A DNA stretch of 64,000 nt, taken from contig NZ_CP022254.1 in NCBI RefSeq assembly GCF_003119195.2, positions 1,643,001 to 1,707,000 of the forward strand, written 5' to 3'. Positions 33,376-41,439 of this stretch are shown here, in pieces. The DNA is from Azospirillum baldaniorum. Lineage in GTDB: Bacteria > Pseudomonadota > Alphaproteobacteria > Azospirillales > Azospirillaceae. Under the pieces are notes generated by a model. It saw only the letters and a list, made by a program, of their open reading frames with translations. It made no database searches and was not told the origin of the DNA. How positions within the stretch are numbered: position 1 is the stretch's first letter; each line of letters starts with the position of its first letter. The position numbers and the translations under genes were made by a program.

Positions 33376-34265
33376 CTATAAATACTTGTATATGGTGTCG
33401 AGTATTTTTGAGGCGTTGGCTTTGGCATAAGCATCCGTATTGTTGGTTAAGACCATGCCAAAGACCCCAGCGTCGCCGCCGTTCTTGCCACTTGTGAGGG
33501 CGTTGGCATTGGCCGCACTGCCTGGATTCCAGCCGCCCACCGTGTCCAACTGCTTGCCAAGCGCCGAGTTCCTGATTTTGGACAGAGCACTTTGAGCATT
33601 CGTGCTTCCATCTTTCAAATCGACCGGAGAGCTGTTTTCGCTGGGCTTCATGCTGCCATCAAACAGGATGCGAAGATTTCCGCCACTTTCCGCGCCCTTC
33701 TTCGTGAAAACGATATCGAACATGCCGGTGGACCCGCCGCTTTTATTCGTCCACATGCTTTCACCGGTCGTATGCAGCATTTTGGCTATGGCCGGCGGCA
33801 TTTCCGGTTCGATCAATCCGTTCTTTTCCGCCAGATTCTTTATGGCGGTCAGCGCGGCTCCGCCCGCCGCCAACTGTTCCCGTCTGCGCTCAAACCGAAA
33901 GTCTGGTTGACGAGGCTGCGCACCTTCCCCCGGTATTCGGTGTGCTTTTCCCGCCACTCGGCATGGGCCGACAACGCTTCGGGTGTGAAGAGTTCCGCAT
34001 CCGCGTTCAGTCCCGGTACATTCTTTGCTGCCGTCGCGGCTTGAGCCAGCGAGTCGGCGGTCACGGAAAACTTGGTCGCGCCGTTCATCTTGAACTGCGC
34101 TTCGGCCGACAGGCTGATGGTGTCCTGCGGCTCGGATGCGGGGGCCCCGCTCTGTGGCGGAGTGGCCGAAGACGAGGCGCCTGCAACCTGGGCATTTCCT
34201 GAGCTTTTTCCAGCACCGATCTGCAGCGGAGATTGGGTGTATCCCGAGGTGGCATTGATGCTCAT
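33376..34265 (-). pseudogene. unknown protein gene split by a one-base frameshift
   Basis: The two halves are one gene. The N-terminal part starts at ATG 34265 (MSINATSGYTQSPLQIG...) and runs to VNQTFGLSADG, then breaks at 33879-33881. The C-terminal part continues in the other frame as EQLAAGGAALTAIKNLAEKNG to KILDTIYKYL. Restoring one G in the GGG run (minus strand) gives a single protein of about 296 residues. The N-terminus is Ser/Thr/Ala-rich with ISLSAEAQFKMNG, as in proteins near flagellar or secreted genes; no domain was recognised. Base composition is lower in G+C than the neighbours, suggesting acquired DNA. The break could also be a sequence error. Confidence 0.8.
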
Positions 34266-34383
34266 GGTTACCTCGATTGCAAAGAATATCTATCGTGGGT
34301 AGAATTAAACGAATGTCCTAACGTATCTTTAATAAGAAAAACTAATCAGTTATGTATCTAACTAATAAAAATGCATCTATCTG

Positions 34384-34590
34384 AATGCGTATGGAGGCGT
34401 GGTGTCCGATGCGGAAGACATCCTGTCCTGGTGCCGCTCCGTGACGAAGGCATGGCATGGATTTTGTGCACACTGCGGGTCGTCGTTGTTCTGGAATGGC
34501 GGCGAGTTCGACCCTTTCGACGCCGCCGCCGTAAGCCACTGGACAAGTCGTCGCACATTACTGCGCCGATCCGGAAACCCAGCCATGGAG
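34384..34590 (+). pseudogene. decayed fragment of a GFA family gene
   Basis: The frame reads AEDILSWCRSVTKAWHGFCAHCGSSLFWNGGEFDPFDAAA, which closely matches the third-motif region of the intact GFA gene at 32818 (DTLSWYRSSAKAQRGFCARCGSSLFWKGDGE). Further on, the matching continuation (LDKSSHIT) is in another frame, so there is a frameshift, and the first two cysteine motifs are missing. It lies in a lower-GC patch with the broken gene at 33376-34265. Confidence 0.7.
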
Positions 34591-34690
34591 AATGGAATTG
34601 TGGTAATCTCATTCCATTCGAGTATTTTCGATAATGATGCTCAGGTTGCGGTGAGCATTGTTTGCATTGATTGAGGGGAGAGCGTTGGCA

Positions 34691-35437
34691 ATGGACATTC
34701 CACGGATATTCAACATCATGGAAAGCGCCCATCGCATCCACAACCCGATCACCCCGGAGAAACTTGCCACACTCGGCGCTGCGCTTCGTCTGGAGGCGGG
34801 GACCCGCTTGCTCGACCTCGGCAGCGGTTCGGGGGAGATGCTCTGCACCTGGGCGCGCGATCATGCCATCGTCGGCACCGGTGTCGACATGAGCCAACTG
34901 TTCACGAAGCAGGCGAAGCTCCGTGCGGTGGAACTCGGCGTGGCCGACCGGGTTGCGTTCATCCATGGCGATGCCGCGGGTTATGTCTCCGCCGAGCCGG
35001 TCGGCGTGGCGGCCTGCGTCGGGGCCACATGGATCGGCGGTGGAGTCGCCGGCACGATCGAACTGCTGGAGCGCAGCCTGCGCCCCGGCGGAATCATCCT
35101 CATCGGGGAGCCCTACTGGCGGCGCCTGCCGCCGACGGACGACGTCGCCAAGGGATGTCTTGCCCGGGCGGTTTCCGACTTTCTCACGCTTCCGGGCCTG
35201 CTCGCGTCCTTTCGCCAGCTTGGTTGCGACGTCGTTGAAATGGTGCTGGCCGATCAGGACGGATGGGATCGCTACGAGGCGGCCAAATGGCTGACCATGC
35301 GCCGGTGGCTCGAAGCCAATCCCGACGACGAGCTCGCGCAGGATGTCCGGGATAAGCTGACTTCGGAGCCCGAGCGCTACGCCACCCACACGCGTGACTA
35401 TCTGGGGTGGGGCGTGTTCGCGCTGATGAGGCGCTGA
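34691..35437 (+). CDS. class I SAM-dependent methyltransferase
   Basis: A 248-residue methyltransferase with a clean SAM motif LLDLGSGSGEML near residue 42, then the second motif GTGVDMS, the HGDAAGYV and VAACVGATWIGGGV acidic segments, and RPGGIILIGEPYWR (motif IV-V). The C-terminal half has many Trp residues. It is of the UbiE/Methyltransf_25 type; the substrate is unknown. ATG 34691 follows a GGGGAG-like ribosome site 11 bp upstream. It lies at the edge of the low-GC patch but its own composition is normal. Confidence 0.85.
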   Translation: MDIPRIFNIMESAHRIHNPITPEKLATLGAALRLEAGTRLLDLGSGSGEMLCTWARDHAIVGTGVDMSQLFTKQAKLRAVELGVADRVAFIHGDAAGYVSAEPVGVAACVGATWIGGGVAGTIELLERSLRPGGIILIGEPYWRRLPPTDDVAKGCLARAVSDFLTLPGLLASFRQLGCDVVEMVLADQDGWDRYEAAKWLTMRRWLEANPDDELAQDVRDKLTSEPERYATHTRDYLGWGVFALMRR

Positions 35438-35482
35438 GGGGTCTCACTGCTGAGGGTGCCTCACTATGGTCGTGACGGCCCC

Positions 35483-36412
35483 TCACCCCGCCAGGGCGAC
35501 GACCAGCGGCAGCGTGGCGGCGGAGGCGAGGGTCTGGACGGTGATGATGCCGGCCACGAGCGCGTGGTCGCCGCCCATCTGCCGGGCCAGGACATAGGAG
35601 CTGGCCGAGCAGGGCAGGGCGTTGAACAGCACGGCGATGGTCAGCGGCAGCCTGTCCACCCCCAGCCACAGCCCGGCCAGCGCCGTCGCGGCGGGGACCA
35701 GCAGCAGCTTCAGGACGCTGGACAGCGCCACGCCGAGCCCGGCGCCGCGCGCCGCGGCGAGGTCCAGCCCGGCACCGACCGACAGCAGCCCCATGGGCAG
35801 GGCGGCCCGCGCCAGGATGCCGACCACGTCCCCGACCACCGGAACACGGCCGATCCCGCTCAGGTTCAGGGCGGCGCCGATGGCGACGGCGATGATGATC
35901 GGGTTGCGCAGAATGCCGGAGACGACCGCGCCGACGCCGCTGCGCGGCGGCGTGCCGTCCGCCACGCGCCCATAGCGCACCATCGCCGTGACGCAGAGCA
36001 GGTTGACCAGCGGCACCACCACGGCGATGCCCACCGCCGTCAGCGTCAGCCCGGCGGACCCGTAGAGCGCGCCGGCCCCCGCCAGGCCCACATAGGTGTT
36101 GGGCCGGATCGCCCCCTGGAAGACCGAGGTGAAGGCCGGACCGTCCAGCCCGATCGGCCGCCGGACGGCGAGCGCCAGGGCGGCGCCGGCGAAAACTCCC
36201 GCCGCCATCGTTCCGCCCATCGAGCCCATGGACAGCGCGCGCAGATCGGTGCGCGTCAGCTCGTCCACGATCAGGCAGGGAAAGAACAGAAGATAAGTCA
36301 GCCGGTCGAGCGACGGCCAGGCGGATTCGGGGATCACGGCGCGGCGGCGCAGCCCCTGACCGAACAGGATCAGCAGGAAGATCGGGGCCAGCGCCCCGGC
36401 GATGGGCAGCAT
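35483..36412 (-). CDS. AEC-family carrier (auxin efflux carrier type)
   Basis: A 309-residue protein with about ten membrane helices, of the AEC family of bacterial transporters. It has the N-terminal LAPIFLLILFGQGLRR, the RPNTYVGLAGAGALYG centre, and the C-terminal LPLTIAVLFNALPCSASSYVLARQMGGD segment, where the conserved NALP is typical. These proteins move organic acids such as malonate or malate; the substrate here is not known. Its start (36412) is 8 bp after the stop of ruvX on the same strand, so it is co-transcribed with ruvX. Confidence 0.85.
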   Translation of the reverse strand: MLPIAGALAPIFLLILFGQGLRRRAVIPESAWPSLDRLTYLLFFPCLIVDELTRTDLRALSMGSMGGTMAAGVFAGAALALAVRRPIGLDGPAFTSVFQGAIRPNTYVGLAGAGALYGSAGLTLTAVGIAVVVPLVNLLCVTAMVRYGRVADGTPPRSGVGAVVSGILRNPIIIAVAIGAALNLSGIGRVPVVGDVVGILARAALPMGLLSVGAGLDLAAARGAGLGVALSSVLKLLLVPAATALAGLWLGVDRLPLTIAVLFNALPCSASSYVLARQMGGDHALVAGIITVQTLASAATLPLVVALAG

Positions 36413-36419
36413 GGGGCCG

Positions 36420-36995
36420 TCAGGCGTCTCCGTCGCCGCCGCTGTTGCTGCCGCCGCTGTCGCCGCCAATGTCGTTGTCGTACTCGTCGCGCTCCCGCTG
36501 CTCCCGCTCCATGCGGCGGATGTGGGCGAGCGCGTCCAGCGCGCCTTGCAGGATGTAGGCGGCGGCCATCTTGTCCACCACCTCGTCCCGGCGCTTGCGG
36601 GTCATGTCGGCCTCGCCGATCATGAAACGCTCCACCGCGGAGGTCGACAGCCGCTCGTCCCAGAAGGCGATCTCGGCGTCCCAGCCCAGCAGGTCGGACC
36701 GCTCCATCAGGTTCTTGGCGAAGGCGCGGGTGGATTCGGCGCGCGGCCCCTCCGACCCGTCCATGTTCAGCGGCAGGCCGATCACCAGCCCGCCGATTCC
36801 GTAATCGCGCAGCGTCCGCGACAGCTCGCGGGCGTCCTGGGTGAACTTCGTCCGCTTCAGCGTGCCGATCGGCGAGGCGACGACGAAGTTCGGGTCGGAC
36901 ACGGCCATGCCGACGGTCTTGGTGCCGACGTCGAGGCCGAGCAGGCGCTGGCCCCGGCCCAGGCGGGCGGCCAGTTCGGGAAGCGTGTGGATCAT
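36420..36995 (-). CDS. ruvX: Holliday junction resolvase-like protein RuvX (YqgF)
   Basis: A 191-residue protein with the RNase H-like start LLGLDVGTKTVGMAVSDPNF, IGTLKRTKF, VIGLPLNMDGSEGPRA, and the DERLSTSAVERFMI block with the last catalytic Asp before DMAAAYILQGALD. YqgF-type enzymes act in 16S rRNA 5' processing. This protein has an unusual C-terminal tail after residue 165: Glu/Arg-rich, then Gly/Asp/Ser-rich, ending GGDGDA. Typical RuvX proteins are about 140-160 residues, so the tail is an extra. The start is the ATG at 36995. Confidence 0.93.
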   Translation of the reverse strand: MIHTLPELAARLGRGQRLLGLDVGTKTVGMAVSDPNFVVASPIGTLKRTKFTQDARELSRTLRDYGIGGLVIGLPLNMDGSEGPRAESTRAFAKNLMERSDLLGWDAEIAFWDERLSTSAVERFMIGEADMTRKRRDEVVDKMAAAYILQGALDALAHIRRMEREQRERDEYDNDIGGDSGGSNSGGDGDA

Positions 36996-37075
36996 GCCGC
37001 GAACCATAGAAGCCACAAGCCGGAACGGCAAGTCCGGCGGAGATGTTGGGCGATGCGACGGCGCAGCGAAGCCGC

Positions 37076-37103
37076 TTGAGTTGTTTTTCCGCGAACTTAT
37101 TCT
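37076..37103 (+). promoter_or_regulatory. possible promoter for the GNAT gene
   Basis: TTGAGT (37076-37081), a 16-bp T-rich spacer and TATTCT (37098-37103) lie 28 bp upstream of the GNAT start at 37131, in the only AT-rich stretch of this intergenic region. The match to a sigma-70 promoter is fair and the call is tentative. Confidence 0.35.
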
Positions 37104-37130
37104 ATTACGTATGAATTCCGGAGTTCGTCC

Positions 37131-37670
37131 ATGTCCACTGCCGCACCGGCTCCGCCCCCCGCTGCCGCCTACAGCCACCGCTCCCTGTCCGATGCCGACA
37201 TTCCCGACATCTGCCGGTTCGCCCGTGATCGGGAGGAGCTGTATTTTCTCTTTCCCCGCGCCACGTGGCCGCTGACGCCGCAACAGGTGCGCGATTCTCT
37301 GGCCTCGCGCCGCGATCCCACGGTGCTGCTGCGCGGCGGCGAGGTGGTCGGCTACGCAAACTTCGCCACCTTCGAGGAGGGGCGAAGCGCCAGCCTGGGC
37401 AACGTCAGCGTGGCACCGTGGGCGCGACGAACGGGCGTGGCGAAGCACTTGGTGCGGGCCATGATGGACCGTGCCTTCGACCATCACGGTTTGCCCGAGC
37501 TTGTGCTGCGCTGCTTCAACACCAACACGCCGGGGCTTCTTCTCTACACCGCGCTGGGATTCGTCCCGATCGCCATCGAGGAGCGGACGGCGCCCTGGGG
37601 AAACCGGCTTGCTCTCCTCACCCTGCGCATCGACCGGGCGGGCTGGAATGCCGGCCGTGGCGAGGGGTGA
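37131..37670 (+). CDS. GNAT-family N-acetyltransferase
   Basis: A 179-residue acetyltransferase with the GNAT core: VVGYANFATFEE (beta4), then the acetyl-CoA loop LGNVSVAPWARRTGVAKHLVRAMMDRAF (V-x-P-x-x-R-x-x-G-V-A form) near residue 90, and the NTPGLLLYTALGFVPI segment. It transfers acetyl from acetyl-CoA to an amine; the substrate is unknown. It is convergent with the chemoreceptor gene. Confidence 0.88.
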   Translation: MSTAAPAPPPAAAYSHRSLSDADIPDICRFARDREELYFLFPRATWPLTPQQVRDSLASRRDPTVLLRGGEVVGYANFATFEEGRSASLGNVSVAPWARRTGVAKHLVRAMMDRAFDHHGLPELVLRCFNTNTPGLLLYTALGFVPIAIEERTAPWGNRLALLTLRIDRAGWNAGRGEG

Positions 37671-37707
37671 TACGGCCCGCGTTCCAGCGTCGGGCGTCGC
37701 CGCAAGG

Positions 37708-39384
37708 TCAGGCGTTGCGGATGCGCTGAACGAATTCGTCCACCGACCGGCGCATCGCCTGGGCGTGGTCGCCCAGGCTGTTGGCGGCCTCCAGCACGTC
37801 GGCCGCCGCCTGCCCGGCCTCGCGGGAGGCGTCGTTCACCTGCAAAATGCTGCGCGAGGCGTCGGCGGTGCCCTGGGCGGCCTGCTGGACGTTGCGCGAG
37901 ATCGCTCCGGTCGCCGCGGACTGGCGTTCCACCGCCAGGGCGATGGCTCCGGCGATGTCGTTCACCTGCCGCACCGTGTCGGCGATGTCGCGGATCGCCG
38001 ACACGGCGTCGTGGGTTTCCTTCTGGATCGCCTGGATCTGGGTCGTGATTTCCTCGGTGGCGCGCGCGGTCTGGTTGGCGAGGCCCTTCACTTCGTTGGC
38101 GACGACGGCGAAGCCCTTGCCGGCCTCACCGGCGCGGGCCGCCTCGATCGTGGCGTTCAGCGCCAACAGGTTGGTTTGCGAAGCGATCTGCTGGATGAGC
38201 TGGACCACGCTGCCGATGCGCTCCGCCGTGCCGGACAGGCTTTCCACCGTGGCGTTGGTGCGCTGAGCCTCCTCAAGCGCGGCCCGGCTGGTGCGCGCGG
38301 CGCTGTCGACCTGATCGGCGATCTCGGTGATGGAGCCGCTCAACTCCTCCGCGGCGGAGGCGACGGTCCGGACGTTGCCCGACGCCTGTTCGGTCACCGT
38401 GGCGACGGACGATGCCTGGGCCGTCGTCCGTTCGGCGATGGCCGTCATGCTGCGCGCGCTGCCCTGGAGTTGCCCCGCCGCCGCCGCGACGGCGCTGACC
38501 ATGTCCTGAACGCCGGTCCGGAAGGAGTCGGCCAGTTCGTTCATCAGCCGCCGCTTCTCCGCCGCGGCGCGCTGGTCAGCCTGCCGGGCTTCCTCCTCCA
38601 TGGCGCGGTTGCGCTGGAGGCTGTCCTTGAAGACCAGCATGGCGCCGGCCATCGCGCCGATCTCGTCACGCCGGTTCTGCGCGGGAATGGCGATGGAGAG
38701 ATCCCCGTCGGCGAGCCGGCGCATGGCCTCGGTCATGGCGCGCACCGGTCCGGCCACCGAGCGGGTGGTGAGCAGCGCGGTCAGCAACAGGATCGCCGTC
38801 ATCGCCAGCGAGATCGACACCCCGATCATGCCGTAGCGTTCGGCGGTGTCGTCATACTCCTTGTCCGCTTCCCTGGCCTCGCGGGCGGTGGAGTCCTTGA
38901 TCTTCTCGTAAAGCTCGGACATGGCGGCCAGCTCGCGGTCGATCCGGTCGTCCATGGCGCGGGTCCGCGCGTCGGCGGGGCCGCTGCGCAGGATGGGCAG
39001 CATTTCCGTCTCGAAGATGTCCACGGCGGCCCGGAAATGCCGCTCGGCCTCAGCCGCCCAACGGCGCTCCTCCGGCGTGTCCATCACCTCGGCGGTCTTG
39101 CGGATGTAGAGTTCGGCGTTCCGGCGGACGGCTTTCCACTGCTCGTCGTGTTGCGGGGCGTAGCCGTTGATCTGCGCGTCGGCCACGATCTTGTAGAGGC
39201 GCCCGTCATAGCCGGCGAGTTCGGTCAGCGTCGTGGCGTCGGCGACCCGCCGCATTCCCTCCTGCTGCAGGTCGCTCAGCCGCGACATGGCGATGGTGTT
39301 GAACAGGGCGACGGCGGCGAAACCCGCCACGCCGATGCCGAAGCCGAGGAAAAGGCGTTTCGCCAGCGTCAGTGATGCGGTCAT
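37708..39384 (-). CDS. methyl-accepting chemotaxis protein
   Basis: A 558-residue chemoreceptor. The first membrane helix is at about residues 9-29, then a periplasmic helical bundle to about 185, and a second membrane helix at about 188-210 (MIGVSISLAMTAILLLTALL). A HAMP segment follows (VAGPVRAMTEAMRRLADGDL), then a long cytoplasmic coiled coil. The highly conserved hairpin tip reads IASQTNLLALNATIEAARAGEAGKGFAVVANEVKGLA, which binds CheA and CheW. The C-terminus lacks a CheR pentapeptide. The ligand is unknown. Start is the ATG at 39384; an upstream ATG would add an unlikely N-terminus. Confidence 0.95.
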   Translation of the reverse strand: MTASLTLAKRLFLGFGIGVAGFAAVALFNTIAMSRLSDLQQEGMRRVADATTLTELAGYDGRLYKIVADAQINGYAPQHDEQWKAVRRNAELYIRKTAEVMDTPEERRWAAEAERHFRAAVDIFETEMLPILRSGPADARTRAMDDRIDRELAAMSELYEKIKDSTAREAREADKEYDDTAERYGMIGVSISLAMTAILLLTALLTTRSVAGPVRAMTEAMRRLADGDLSIAIPAQNRRDEIGAMAGAMLVFKDSLQRNRAMEEEARQADQRAAAEKRRLMNELADSFRTGVQDMVSAVAAAAGQLQGSARSMTAIAERTTAQASSVATVTEQASGNVRTVASAAEELSGSITEIADQVDSAARTSRAALEEAQRTNATVESLSGTAERIGSVVQLIQQIASQTNLLALNATIEAARAGEAGKGFAVVANEVKGLANQTARATEEITTQIQAIQKETHDAVSAIRDIADTVRQVNDIAGAIALAVERQSAATGAISRNVQQAAQGTADASRSILQVNDASREAGQAAADVLEAANSLGDHAQAMRRSVDEFVQRIRNA

Positions 39385-39649
39385 CGAGAGCCTGCCGGGT
39401 TGGGTGGGGTGGGGTGGCTTCGGCGCGAATTTGATTCGTATGTTTGACAATCTAACAGGGAATCCGCGCTCGCACCACGTGGCGTCGGCCCCGGGAGCCA
39501 TTTGCCGCGCGGTCCTTCTCCCGCGCCTTTCTATCGCCGGTCCGGAAGGGGCCGGGGTGGAAGGGATATCCCTGAATCATTGCGGTAATAGAATTCGGGT
39601 GATAGCTTCCAAGCCGTTTTTCCAGACGTTTCGGAAGAGAGTGGAAGGC

Positions 39650-39937
39650 ATGTCGCTCGACAAGGCCACCGTGGCCAAGATCGCGCATCTGGCCCGCATC
39701 AAGGTGCCGGACGATGAACTGGATCACCTGGCGGGTGAGCTGAGCCAAATCCTGACCTTCGTCGAACAGTTGGGCGAGGTCGACACGCAGGACGTGCCGC
39801 CGATGACCAGCGTGGCCGCGCAGACGCTGCGCCGCCGCAAGGACGAGGTGACCGATGGCGGTTACCGCGACGCCGTCCTTTCCAACGGCCCGGAGACGGC
39901 CGAAGGCTTCTACGTCGTTCCGAAGGTGGTCGAGTGA
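39650..39937 (+). CDS. gatC: glutamyl/aspartyl-tRNA amidotransferase subunit C
   Basis: A 95-residue small subunit of the GatCAB amidotransferase, which converts Glu-tRNA(Gln) or Asp-tRNA(Asn) to the amide forms. The opening LDKATVAKIAHLARIKVPDDEL, the ELSQILTFVEQLGEVDT segment and the C-terminal YVVPKVVE are typical. It overlaps gatA by 3 bp (TGATG junction). The genes gatC-gatA-gatB are in the usual order. The 265-bp region upstream (39385-39649) holds the shared control region with the divergent chemoreceptor. Confidence 0.97.
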   Translation: MSLDKATVAKIAHLARIKVPDDELDHLAGELSQILTFVEQLGEVDTQDVPPMTSVAAQTLRRRKDEVTDGGYRDAVLSNGPETAEGFYVVPKVVE

Positions 39938-41418
39938 TGACCGGTCTTACGCATCTGACCATGGCGGCGGCCCTCGACGGCCTCGCCAAGAAGGAGTTCA
40001 CCGCGGTCGAGCTGACCGAGGCCCACGTCAAGGCGGTGGAGACGATCCGCCCCCTGAACGCCTTCATCACCGAGACGCCGGAGCAGGCGCTGGCGATGGC
40101 CAAGGCCTCCGACGCCCGTCGCGCCAAGGGCGAGGCCGGTCCGATGGAGGGCCTGCCCATCGCGGTGAAGGACCTGTTCTGCACCAAGGGCGTGCCGACC
40201 ACCGCGGCCAGCCACATCCTCGACGGCTTCAAGCCGGAGTATGAGTCCACCGTCACCAGCAACCTGTGGCGCGACGGCGCCGTCATGCTGGGCAAGGTGA
40301 ACCTGGACGAGTTCGCCATGGGCTCGGCCAACATCACCTCCCACCACGGCAATGTGATCAGCCCGTGGAGCCCGGGCGAGGTCGGCAACTGGTCGCGCCA
40401 GATCGTCCCCGGCGGCTCGTCGGGCGGGTCCGCCGCGGCGGTGGCCGCGCGCGCCGCGCTGGGCGCCACCGGAACGGACACCGGCGGCTCGATCCGCCAG
40501 CCCGCCGCCTTCACCGGCATCGTCGGCATCAAGCCGACCTACGGCCGCTGCTCGCGCTGGGGCGTGGTCGCCTTCGCCTCCTCGCTGGATCAGGCCGGCC
40601 CGATGACCCGCACGGTCGAGGACGCGGCGATCATGCTGCGCTCGATGTGCGGCTTCGATCCGAAGGATTCGACCTCGGTTGACCTGCCGGTGCCGGACTT
40701 CCGCGCCGCCCTGACCGGCGACATTCGCGGCCTGAAGGTCGGCATTCCGAAGGAATACCGGGTGGAGGGCATGCCCGCCGAGATTGCCGCGATCTGGGAC
40801 CAGGGCATCGAATGGCTGAAGCAGGCCGGCGCCGAGCCGGTGGAGATCAGCCTGCCGCACACCAAGTACGCGCTGGCCACCTACTACATCGTCGCTCCGG
40901 CTGAGGCGTCGTCGAACCTCGCGCGCTACGACGGGCTGCGCTACGGCCTGCGGGTCGAGGGCGCCAGCCTGAAGGACATGTACGAGAACACCCGCGGCGC
41001 CGGCTTCGGCAAGGAGGTCCGCCGCCGCATCCTGATCGGCACCTACGTGCTGTCGGCGGGCTATTACGACGCCTACTACAACAAGGCCCGTCAGGTGCGC
41101 ACGCGCATCAAGTGGGACTTCGACGAGGCGTTCAAGCAGTGCGACGTCATCCTGACGCCGACCGCGCCGAGCACCGCCTTCGCCATCGGCGAGAAGATGG
41201 ACGATCCGATCCAGATGTACCTGAACGACGTGTTCACGGTCCCGGCTTCGCTGGCCGGCCTGCCGGGCATGTCGGTTCCGGCGGGCGTCGGGTCGGACGG
41301 GCTGCCGCTGGGTCTCCAGCTCCTGGGCCGGCCCTTCGATGAGGAGACCGTCCTGCGCGTCGGTCAGGTCATCGAGAAGGCCGCCGCCGTCACCGCCACC
41401 CCGCCGTTCATGGCCTGA
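39937..41418 (+). CDS. gatA: glutamyl/aspartyl-tRNA amidotransferase subunit A
   Basis: A 493-residue amidase that releases ammonia from glutamine. The Ser-cisSer-Lys triad is visible: the Lys in PIAVKDLFCTKGVP near residue 75 and the two Ser in GGSSGGSAAAVAA near residue 150. GTDTGGSIRQPAAFTG carries the substrate-side Ser. The ATG at 39937 overlaps the gatC stop. A GTG one codon upstream is a less likely start. The alphaproteobacterial enzyme usually works in both Asn and Gln tRNA pathways. Confidence 0.97.
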   Translation: MTGLTHLTMAAALDGLAKKEFTAVELTEAHVKAVETIRPLNAFITETPEQALAMAKASDARRAKGEAGPMEGLPIAVKDLFCTKGVPTTAASHILDGFKPEYESTVTSNLWRDGAVMLGKVNLDEFAMGSANITSHHGNVISPWSPGEVGNWSRQIVPGGSSGGSAAAVAARAALGATGTDTGGSIRQPAAFTGIVGIKPTYGRCSRWGVVAFASSLDQAGPMTRTVEDAAIMLRSMCGFDPKDSTSVDLPVPDFRAALTGDIRGLKVGIPKEYRVEGMPAEIAAIWDQGIEWLKQAGAEPVEISLPHTKYALATYYIVAPAEASSNLARYDGLRYGLRVEGASLKDMYENTRGAGFGKEVRRRILIGTYVLSAGYYDAYYNKARQVRTRIKWDFDEAFKQCDVILTPTAPSTAFAIGEKMDDPIQMYLNDVFTVPASLAGLPGMSVPAGVGSDGLPLGLQLLGRPFDEETVLRVGQVIEKAAAVTATPPFMA

Positions 41419-41439
41419 GCCGGACGAGAGAAGAGACCG

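Noticed and set aside
33860..33900. Programmed -1 frameshift in the broken gene at 33376-34265.
   Set aside because: The run reads CGGGAAC on the coding strand and is not a canonical slippery heptamer, and no downstream stem or pseudoknot was seen. One missing G in a homopolymer is simpler.
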